Positions 24,401 through 36,400 of a stretch of 64,000 nucleotides of DNA are shown one piece after another. Below the pieces are notes generated by a model. It was given only the letters and a program-made list of their open reading frames with translations. It ran no database searches and was not told the DNA's origin. A program made the position numbers and the translations under genes. Position 1 is the first letter of the stretch; the number at the start of each line of letters is the position of its first letter. This DNA comes from Anthopleura xanthogrammica (Eukaryota; Cnidaria; Anthozoa; Actiniaria; Actiniidae), in contig OZ025208.1 in assembly GCA_964019055.1 (NCBI GenBank), positions 14,452,097-14,516,096 of the forward strand, read 5' to 3'.

Positions 24401-27400
24401 AGGATATGTTCTCAAATAGTTAACATCTTATATCTTCTTTTGCTCTACAATGGGAAATAAATTAGTGTTTTTCCCCTCCTTCCTTTCTTTCTCCTCTTCT
24501 TACCCTTCCCTTAGTCCTTCCATTCTAATTTTTCCCCAGTTATGCTTCTAAACAATGAATAAACTATGATTATTATATTGTAATTTTTCATAGGATTTCA
24601 ATCTGAAGGTGACCTTACCTGGACTTGAAGAAGACTCTCAAAGCTTGAAAATTAGACTTCTTCCTGGTAATTTTACAAAAATGTATTATTGTATGATTGC
24701 ATGACTTAGCAAAACTTCTTTAAAAATAAAGTATTTCGCTATAGTTTCGCTAAGATTTTGAGAACAGAATAAACAAATCAAGTGAATAAATTGTATGAAA
24801 GTTAGTATGATCATATGGCAATTCAACAACACTGTCTGAACGTTTTTGTGACCATCGCCGAAAAGGTGGATTGAAAACAATAAAATTTGCATAAAATTGT
24901 ACTATTAAGTATAACTAAAGTTTAACGGATATACTGTTTGCACACTAATGCAAATTATCCAAAATAGTCTAACACAGTGAGTGGTTTATGTTCAGGTCCT
25001 CCACATAAATTGGTTGCAACACCAACAGCACCTGAGATCACTATAGAAAATGGTAGTCAACTGCAACTTAATGTCCAAGTGCAGGATAAGGCTGGTAATG
25101 TCACAGTTAACCCAAGACTCAATGTTGTATGCAAGGTAAAAATGACTCCTTAATTTCCATTCCTTGCCATTCATTCGTTTGTTTGTTTGTTCACTCGTTT
25201 GTTTGTTCGTTTGTTTGTTCGTTCATTTTGTTTATCAATCCATTCCATTTTCTTTACGCTATGTGATTCACCTAGCTGCCCATGGTAAATTATAATTACT
25301 CATTTCTTTTCACTTTCCATTCATTTTCTCTTTTTCATCCTTTACAACTAAATACAATATCAATATTGAAAAAGCAATACAACTGAAAGACTTCCCTTTC
25401 TTCCCATTCATCCGTCCATTCATTTCGTATTCTTTTTCCCATCTGATTCAGCTAAGTACCCAAGGTAATAACTACTGACTAACTTCCATTTCTTCCCATT
25501 CATCCATTCATCCATCCATTTACTTCATATTCTTTTTCCCATCTGATTCAGCTAAGTACCCAAGGTAATCACTACTGACTAACTTCTATTCCTTCTCATT
25601 CATTCATATATTTTACTATTTCCCATTAGCTAAGTTCACTACCCAATCTTCCTACATACACTGGTGATTGCAGTTCTTCTGGCAAATGTTCTCTGACTGG
25701 ATCTGAAATCTCCCTCAAACTTCATAATAACAAAGCCCTGAAAATCAAAGCTAGGATTGAACTACAGCACCACAAAGAGGTGGCCCCAATAGAGAAGACA
25801 GTCATCGTAACACCCAGTACAAATGCTGGAAAGATACTGGTCTTCCACCAAGCACCTGGCTCTAAACAGAAGGTGAAGCTAGAAGATGGACAAGATGTGT
25901 CATGTGTTGCTGGAAGCACTATCACAGGGTTAAGTAAGTAAAAGTATGATTAGCATGTTTTTCGAATGGGTTTGCCTGAAACCGTTTGCCTAGTAACTAG
26001 TATATATATAATCTCAAATTCATAGGTTTCAAGATTTTAGATGAGGGAGACAGAGAACTCCCCATAGACAATGCCGCAGTTAGTAAATTAAAAGTAAGTA
26101 GTACTAATGTTTTTAAATAAAGTCTGTATGGAATGGGAGGTGTACAGAAAAGTGTAGACATACAATGTGAATTGTCATGTGACGTTGCATGTGACATCGA
26201 AAAAATAGAGATCGCACCAAGTGACGACCAGTGGGATGTAGCATGTGACATCACAAAAAGTAGAAACAAGCTCTACTTTTGTGAAATCACACATGACAAA
26301 TCTCACCGTGTGTGAACAACATCTCATGTGTGGTTCACAGTGGGATCTAGTTTTTGTGACATTGCATGCAAGCTTTGCATGAAGAATAAGATCATATGTC
26401 CTCACCTTAAGTATGTATAACTAATGGTCATCACTGTGTTTTGTATGTTTTTGTTCAGGTAAATTGGGTTCAAAAAACAAGTAAAGACATGCTCAAGCAG
26501 GGGAATCTGCCTGAAGTTAAGGTTAGTGTACAAAAGAATTGCTAATTTTAGTTTTGATTTAAACTTTACCAGTAACATAAATGTCCTCACGTTGACATTC
26601 ATTTGGTAATTTTCATTCTTCAGGCGCCAACATCTGCATCTGAGTCCAAATACTGTCAAGTCAATTTAATTGGTTCTGTTGGCTTAGACTTCTCTTTCAC
26701 ATTAAAGTAAGTATTCCAGCAATATGATGCAAAAAATGGTTAAAGTGTGCACTTTTGGTTAAAGGCACCAAACTTGGCAAGATGAGAGCATAGGACAAGC
26801 TGATTGATTTCATCTATGGGCCTACCTCGATTTCATTCAGGGGGAGGCAAATTTGGTACTCAGCCGGGGGAGGGGAAGTCAAAAATTGCTACTCAGACAA
26901 CCAGAATAACAAAAGTGGGCAATTTAATTAATTTCTTGACTTTTCTTTTTTCTTCTTTTTTTTTCTTTGCCAATATTTTCTGTTATCCTTGATAATTTCT
27001 TCTACGTCTAGTTTACTGATGTCTCCATTTTTCATTTTGTTTACTATACAGACCAACACCTGATGTACCCTTCATTTTAAAGTGTACCTGTGGCAACCCT
27101 AAGCTGAAGTTTGGTGAACCATTAGATTCAGAAATCACTGCACTGATAACTGACAGATACGGCAACAAGATTACCAAGGTTGGTAAAATATGCAACAGGT
27201 GCATATCTTTTTCTTGCCCTCCTCTTCTGTATTCCATGCTTATGTGGTCATTATGTTCAGGGATTATTATTTTCCTAATTATTTGTCATTGAGCTACTCA
27301 TTGTCTTTCTAATTCTTTCCAATCGTCCATTCACCTGATATGCATGAATGATGGAGCGTTAGCATATTCAGGGCTTAGAATAATGACTGGTCATTGAACA

Positions 27401-30400
27401 ATGTCCAGCCAGATTTGGAACTTGTCCAGTCAAATCTTTGCATTGCCAGTCATTGAGCCAGAAATGAGATATGGCTTGTCTAATTTGGCTTGTCATCATG
27501 ACCAGCATCTGACCAGCCAATATTTTTTGTCCTGCATACAATCTTTATTTATGCTATTGTTTATCTATATCATTCTATTAAATAAATATTTTATGTCTTT
27601 CAGCTCCCTCCAGGGGCCCTCAAGCTGTTCCATATCTCTGCACCAGGTTTGAAGGAAAAAGACGTTGGGATAGGTCTCTCTCAGGTATGAATGAATGAAT
27701 GAATGAATGAATGAATAAATGAATTAATAAATGAATGAATGAACAAATGAATGAACAAATGAATTAATAAATGAATGAATGAACAAATGAATGAACAAAT
27801 GAATTAATAAATGAATGAATGAACAAATGAATGAACAAATGAATTAATAAATGAATGAATGAACAAATGAATGCACAAATGAATTAATTAATGAGTGAAC
27901 GAATGAATGGATAAATGACTGAATGAATGAATTAATTAATGAATGAGTGAACGAATGAATGGATAAATGACTGAATGAATGAATTAATTAATGAATGAGT
28001 GAACGAATGAATGGATAAATGACTGAAATTTATGAGTGAATATTAAATGAATGTGTGTTAAAATGGATGAGTTACTGAGAGAATGAATAAGATAAGATGA
28101 GATGAATAATTAAATGAATCAAAGACTTGTGAATTAATGTATCAATGAAAAATGAATGAATGAATAATACATGTAAGTGACCCTTTTGTTTTTATTAATA
28201 GAATGGTTCAATAGTGATCAAGAACATCCAGTTTGAAAGTGGCCCTCTTGGACCTAAAGAACTGACCATACAATGGGAGAAACTCAAATACTACCAGAGA
28301 TTAGAGGTAAGCAAGCTACTAGACCCATGTTATACTTGGCCATGAAAATATTACAGGGACTGTGCAGATGGGAGGAGGTGGCAGGGACCATGGAGCGTAA
28401 TTTTGATTGGGGGGGCTAACGACCACCAAATACTGGAACACCTAGGGGGGCTTGGGGGCATGCTCCCATTATTGGGGGGGGGGGGGCTATAGCCCCCCCC
28501 CCCTGCTCCACAGTCCCTGGGTGGGGGTTGGAAGGCTATAGCCCCCACCCCCACTTTTTTCCTTTTGCATAATTCTCATATATTCCAATCTTAGCCCTCA
28601 TCCCCCCCACCCCCCTGCCCAGCCAGTTGTTAGGGTGCTTCGCAGTCCTTGTATTCACATAATAACTTTATAGGCCTATTAGTCTTCTAATGCAAATAAC
28701 CTTCCAAATGTAAGCCCATCTCTGGTATCTAATTTCATGGTCTTGATAATACACAAAATATTTTTTGAAAGTGAAAGCATATTCATTTTGAAGTTTTCTG
28801 TTTTTGTTATGAAATTTTGTCATCATGATAATATTGTATAAATCTAATAATCTTTGATTGTTTTTTCTTTCTCAAAAGGTCATTGCTGGACCCCCTGCAA
28901 AACTAGCCCTTGTAAATGTCAATACAACTGAGGTGAGAAATGTTACCTGAGAATGTACTGTATTGTTTAGGGGGACGGTGTCATAAATCTTTGTACTTTA
29001 TAAGGTTACTAGATAAATTTAACTCAGACACTTAAATTTGTGGCCACCATTTTGGAAAAGGCTATATTACTGTATAAATGTCACTGCCAAAATTCCCAGC
29101 ACTATGACTGTAGGCACATTTGTCAAAGCCTTAGTTATTAATATGTAATTTCTCTTTTTTTCCCAGCCTCTCTCTGTTTACAACAACACAGCTCTCCCAG
29201 TACCACTGGTAGTCCAGTTATGTGATGAAATGGGGAATGCTGCTGCGGAAGCAGACATTAAAGTTGTAATAAACACAGACAAGGGTGTCAAGGTAATCTT
29301 GCTGTCTGAACCTACCAGGAACAGGCCTACTATTAATAAAGTTTGCCATTAGCTTTGTCACCATACTTCGTTTTCAATCTTCAGTAACATATTTGTATTG
29401 TTTCAGGGACACTGGAGCCAGCTTTAACACCCCCCCTCCCCCCCACTTTTTTTCTTTTGCATACTAGTCTTTATATTTTCTAATTTTAGCCAACATTCCC
29501 CACATATTTCCCCCTTCAATTTGCATATTAATCCCCCCCTCCCCCCACTTTCCCCATTTTGGAATGTGCTCCGCCGTCTCGAAGCAAGCCATGCACTTTG
29601 GCTTTGAGAGCATCTAGTTTTGTCATGCTGAGGGCAGGATTCATGAAACAAAGATTTCCCACACATTGATCATAAACTACTGCATAGTTTTAGTAAGCTT
29701 TTCCTTCTGGCATGGCATCTGAAAAACCCAGATCCAACTGAAGCTTAAAGTCAGAACTAAGAGAGACAGTAATCAAAAGTTACCGTAATTATTATGATTG
29801 TTATTTTCTATCATCAGCTGACACCAAGTCCTGTGCAACAAAAGACTAATGCCAAAGGACAAGCAAGCTTTGGTCAGCCAGTGATTAGTGCTCCCAGGTA
29901 CCATTGATATAATAGACCTCTTTACCTTGGTTATAATGTTTTCCCACTTCAGAACATGTGTGATTCCCTATCATTTCAGTTACTACCATTTCTTTGTTAA
30001 ACTGTTGCGCATGAGAAGACACATGAATATGGATACAACTCAAACAAAGAATCTTATTCTCAAGAGAATGACACATCATCACTTTTATCTGATAATTATC
30101 ACTTTCGTTTTTCTAAGTTGTCTCTTTAAAAAAGCTGTATATACCTGTTTCAAAAAGTTGGAGATCTGAATTCTGAGATCGAAATGAATTGTGAGCTGTC
30201 AGCTGAAAGTCGTATTTGTCTTTTTAGTAATTAGTAGTTTGTATCAAGTTAATATCTAAATATGCCACCATCTCTGAGCGATGACCTAAATCTGTCTGAT
30301 TTCAGATCTCCGACTGACAACGTTTTTTGAAATAGGTGTATAAATCATGTTCTGTTGTTCTCATCATAGGGGTATGTATGGTATCCGTATCAAAGCATTG

Positions 30401-33400
30401 TGTCAAGGCAGATCTACTCTTGAAGCTCCTGTTGTTAGTATCAGGTAAAGTGTCTACTTCTGATCATCATTTTTTCAGTTACAAGTGAGTGGACCAGCAT
30501 ATAGTCCATCAACAATAACGTTTTTTTATAAATAGCTCACTTCCGAGTTATGCTTCACTTGTTATGCACAAAGCTTTCAGTATAAGGCTCCGTGCTAAAT
30601 TAAATTAATTCTTTTCTCCTGTCACAAATCACTTAGCATTTGTGCGTGACAGGCAAAGCATATCTCATAAGTGGGCTATTGACTGTAAGCATGTGAGGAG
30701 TGGGGAGTTGGTAAATGAAGGGATGAATCTAATTATTTCCTTTTCTTAACAGATTGGAGCCAGATCCAGCAAAGCCTGTCAAACTTATTGTTACCTTCAA
30801 CAGTAATGCACCTTGTCAAGTGGGAGAATTGTTACCAGGTATTAAAAATTATGAGAATCTTAAGACTCCAATACTAACACCTGGGATGCAACATCAAGGT
30901 GGTTAGCACTAAGAAAGCCAGATGAGTAAACATGTACCTGTACAGCATCTTTGGATTTTACATTACTATTATATGACATTATTTATTTCTCCTTTTTAAA
31001 CTCCATTGAGGCATGACCAGTGTATCATTCAATGTACTGTAACATTCTTGTTCATCATGATGTTTTTAAGTGAAAGGCTTTCTATCAAGAATTACAAAAA
31101 CCAGTTTTGGCATTTCAAAAACCGGTTTTTGGTTTTGGTAAACTGGGTTTGCAATTTTGAAAAAACGGTTTTGGCATTTTGAAAACCGGTTTTTGCAATT
31201 TTGAAAACCAGTTTTGTTTTGTGATTTTGAAAAACTGGTTTTTAGTTTCTCAAAACCGGTTTTGGGTTTTGATAAGCCAGTTTTGCGATTTTGAAAAACG
31301 GGTTTTGGCATTTCAAAAAAACGGTTTTGCGATTATAGAAACTGGTTTTGCGATTTTGAAAACCGGTTTTGGATTTTGAAAACTGGTTTTGGGTTTTTGA
31401 AAACCGGTTTTGCGATTTCAAAAACCGGTTTTTGGATTTTGAAAACCGGTTTTGGGTTATATACCATATGATTATTTTATTTCAAAATAATGTTCGAGTT
31501 ACAATTATGATTAATTATTATGATTGATTGTTTGTTGCAGTTGTGTCAGCTCATGTTGTTGCTGAAGATGACAAAATTCTAAAGGCAGCTAGTGCAAAGG
31601 ATATCGTGCTCAAGATATGGCATACCAAGGATGGACCACCCTCTGAAAAACCACCTCCAAGGGTAAGACTTTATTACATTTCCATATCACTGAAATTAAA
31701 GGAACCAGTGAATGAAAGAAGGGATTGATGGAAATCCCTCTGGTAAAACCATTTCCCAGGAGTTTCCTACTTTTCAAAATTATTTGACAACAAGGTCAAA
31801 TCTACCAATAAACACCTTCAGTGGTGGCGCTAATTTCCAGTTACTGTTAGTAGGCATATTAACCCTTTTACACGTCAACCTATTATCTCTTGTTTAGTGA
31901 AAAATCCAAAAATTTGTCATCTATCTTGGGCAATCAATAAAATTTTAAAATAATATACAGTTTGCATAAAAGGAGTTAAGCATGCATGCATCTAGAAGTG
32001 TTAAAGTGTATATTCCCAAAATTATTGAAAAATTCTGTAACAGTTTAGAAAACCAGTAAGGACTCTCTAATGCTGTTATTCATAGCAAGTTACTGCAGTA
32101 GGCATTAAAAGCACTTTAGGAGTATCACAGAGCTACTCTTAGCCTACTAGAATAGGACGCTAGGTCAATGAAATAATTTCCCTTCCAACTGTTCCACTCC
32201 CTTTCTTCTATCCTGTGCTCTAAATACAGTACTCATTGATATATTCTCAGGCTACCACCTTGTATCCATCACGGAAAGCAGCAGGAGACAAAGAAGGAGA
32301 ATTCTACTTCAGGTATGTTTGAATAGTTTCAAAATATGAACACATAGTGGGAAGCTTTAGATCAATTGGGTTTGTGAGTTCATTGTTTAGACCTTCCATC
32401 ACAAGAGCTGAGTGCAGCCTCTCTACTGTCAGTACTATATTCCCTTCACAAAAATCCATTTGTTAAAAAGGTGTCAGTTGTGTCCTATCTTTGGCTCTTC
32501 CTTCTATGCAAGCAACACACTTTTCAATAAAGCTGTCACAATTATTCCCTTTGTATTCCTCTATATTCAATATATTCAAACCTATTTCTGGCTGTATGGT
32601 TTTTAGAGATCTAAAGGTCCCTGATGTGTCTGGTCCTCACTGCATGGTGGTCCAGTATGGCCCTGGAGGTGCTCTTTCTTTGACCAGCAAAATGGTAACA
32701 CTAATAAAATTTTAATTTGGAATTCATTCACTAGTTGCTTGTTCTTAATTTCAAAGGATTTATTTATTTATTAGTTTGTTGTCTCTCATTTTCTGAGAGT
32801 AATTTATAGTAGTCACGAAGAGAAAATGCCAGTGAGGTTATTATATTATAATAATAATAATTGTGTTATTGCAGCTAACCTTTACAGCACAAGCTGGTCA
32901 CCCTGTCAGACTAGAACCTGAATCTGTCCCCCCAACACCAACTGTATCCAACACTAGTAGAACCACTGGTCGATGTCTGGTTAAGACACTCAAGCTGCAA
33001 CTGAAGGTATGCCATTCAGTAGAGCGTAAAACCGTTTTATCTGTTAGTATTCACATTTCAGGTGATGCTATGCATGGTTAAAATGGTACACTATGTACCC
33101 TTAGTACTTAGAATGCAGGCAGTGTACATGTGAAGACAGCTAAATGCTTCAAATGTCATTGATACCCTGAAACAGCCTCTGATCCAAGTCAGGGCATGGA
33201 TAAGAAATTGAAATTTAGCATGCTAGGTTTTGCAGAGGGAGAAAAACTAGAGATCCCTGGGAAAACCCCTCAAATCAAGGGAAAGAACAAACAAACTCTA
33301 CCCACATATAATACTGAGTACAGGAATCGAACAAGGGACCCCAGAGGTGAGTGCAATACCACTACACCCTTGAAGATAGAAAAAGAAAGTTTTAGTCTGT

Positions 33401-36400
33401 TTGATTTTGGTTATCACCTTTGTGTTTGATTGATTGGAATTTTTCTACCTTTAGGACAAATATGATAACCTTTCTGGTGAGAAATTTCAAGGCAAAGTGA
33501 TCATCAAGGTCTTGAGCATGATTGATGGCATTGATGAGATCCCGTCACTGGCCAATGCAAACCGTAGCAACCAAATAGATATTCCTTTGGTCAAAGGAAC
33601 AGCTACGGTCCAAAACCTGCACATCCAAGAAAACACTAATGGCAAGGATGGACAAGAGTATGTTCTAAACTTCCAGGCTGTCCTGCCGGCCAAAGCTACA
33701 GCTCATCCCGTTCCTCCTTTTACCCTGGCATTCTTATTCTATAATGGTTAGTGTCTTGGCATGAGGACTTTTCTCTCGTCATTGCATTTTGTATTGTGGT
33801 TTTGATTGGAGGCTCTTTAAATCATATTCAGATATATACCCTAGGAAGTAGGCCTAATGAAGTTATGCTCTATTTTCTGTTTACAGATGTTCGTAAGCAA
33901 CAACAAATGGCTCAGCTCACTAAAGAAAGAGATAACCTGTTTGAGACCATTCGTACCTACAGGTCATTGTTTGACACCACACGACAGCTCATTCAGGAAA
34001 TGAGAGGTATGGTTACATCTGGCAGTTCAATACATGCTGTACACTGTACAGTGCTCCTCCTAACACTTCTCTCCTGTTCTGCAAATCCTCACATGCTTTA
34101 TTAGTCGTTCTGACGTTGAGGAAAAAAATGACAGTGTAGAGTTTGCATTACAGTGCATTGTGAAACTGTTGTAGGAGATATGTATTTCCATGACAGCATC
34201 TATTTCGTCCCCTAAAACAGTCCCACAATACTCTGTAATCCTAAACCGACCCAGTTTTCCCCTCAACCTCAGGACGGCTTACGTTTGCTTTTTAAAAATG
34301 CATATCGCATGTTTTGTATTTCTTCATTATATTGTTCAGTGATGATATTGCTACATATTTGTTATATTTATTTTCTCTGTTCCATTTGATATGTTTAGTG
34401 TCTGTACATGAGGCTGCTCAAGAGGAACAGAAATTAAAAGCAGAACTGAAAAAACAAAATATCCCTGAAGTGTACTTACAATCAGTGAGTCTCCTTTTCA
34501 TATTTATATCAATATAATTTATATCACTAGAAAAATAGTATCAATAATTGAACTTGTGGCCAATATTACTGCCATGAATGTTCATAATTTGCTTTATCAA
34601 CTTATTAATGTTCACTTCAGTGCGGGTGGGGCAGGGAACCCTGGGGGATTTAACCTTGAGGACTGCTACCATTCTGAATTTTGACAATTTTTTAAAATTT
34701 AATGTAAAAATTGAACCAAAGGAACTCCAAAGGCCATGCACTAAACAACTGAGCTATGCGTGCTCCTATTTATTCAATTTGTTATTTCCTTCACGCCAGC
34801 CAAAGAGTGTTGAGTCCCACCTGGCAACAGTTGTCAAGAGAAAAGAAGACTTGGCTAAAGCTCCCAGGAGACAGTGTAATCTGAACCCTGGACCAAGAGG
34901 TGACCCTGAAATACTTGGAAAGGTAGGTTAAATCTCAGTGCAAGGTTCAAGTAGGGTGTTGGTAGGTTGTCATTAGGATGTAAACAGGGTGTGGTAGAGT
35001 AGAGTGTAAACTGGAAGGGGGGGGGGGGTTGATAGGTTAATGCATGGTGCCTAAGGTGGCAGTAGTTATTGGTGGGTTGTTTCAGTTGTTCAACCTGACA
35101 ACCAACTCACAGTAGATTGGATTAGAAACATTTACAGATATTTCGACTTTCGTCAATCTGATCAGATAGTGATCACTAAGCAAACATTGCTTTTTTTTCA
35201 CATCGTAAGGTTGCTCACTTGGCTCAAGTGAAAGATGATGATGTTGCTCGTGTTCTGTCCTGGCACATGGCTAGTGACATGGACTGTGTTGTTACACTCA
35301 CTACTGCCAAGGTAAGTAAAATATTAAAACCATTATGATCATATCATCATCATCATCAACACCATCATTGTCATCATCACCATCATCATCACTATCATCG
35401 TTATCATTATCATTGTCATTGTCTTCTTCATCGTCTTCATCGTCATTTTCATCATAATAGAAATGACTTATTGATTTCTGTGGTTCTCAATATTCTGTAG
35501 TTCCGAATTTCCTGTTGAAATTTGTCTTTTCACTGCCGCCAGTCAAAAATATAAAAGGTGCTGACTGATAAGTTTTGATTGACGACAGCAAAAAACCAAT
35601 TTCACAAAAAGCCATTGAAATGCCTGAGTTTGCAGAATATTGAGAATCGTAGTAATTTGGAAAGATGATGATGTTGGCAAGTGGTGGTGATGATGATGAT
35701 GATGACAGTATGAACGTCAAGGTGAATTATAAGTTGATTGATCATAAAGGTGTTGGTAATGATGCTTTAATAAATATTAAATAATGTGATCCAAATTTTT
35801 TATTCATATTTCAGGCAAAAGAAGTATACCGTGAATCCAATGGACAACAACAAGTCCTCCCTCTTGACTCCATCTATAAGCAAAGACTTCCTGAATGGAA
35901 CAGGTTGGTAGACAGTCTGATTCCTCCTCGTTGGTTTAGTAATTTCTTCAACCTACCACTATCCATAACTTCTGAGGTGGATTCAGCAGTGGCGAGGGGC
36001 ATGGCTAGTCATCCTTCTCCTTTTGCACAGCTAAAAAAATGTGACGTGTTTATAACTAAAAACTTTTATCTGGATAATCTTTCACTTGGTTTACTTGAAT
36101 CTCTCAAGCTTAATTCCTGTAGATTTGAGATGCCATTTTTTTCACCACTTTCCTGGCTTTTATGGTTTTCCTAATATGGTATTGGCACATTCCCTGTAAC
36201 AGTCACCTCCCCCCCCCCTAATTAAAAATCCTGGATGCACTCCGTCTATTTTGAAACCAATGAAATACTCTTACCTACCTGCAAAAAAAATGTTCATAAT
36301 GCAGTTGAACATGTGATTCATAACAGTGACTTGGATTCAAGCTTTGACAAGGCTACATTTTTACCTACAGACCCCTCCCTCACATCAGAAATGGTCCACG

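Noticed and set aside
31066..31379. Frames with Lys-Thr-Gly-Phe repeats on both strands
   Set aside because: Caused by the palindromic AAAACCGGTTTT array inside an SMCHD1 intron.
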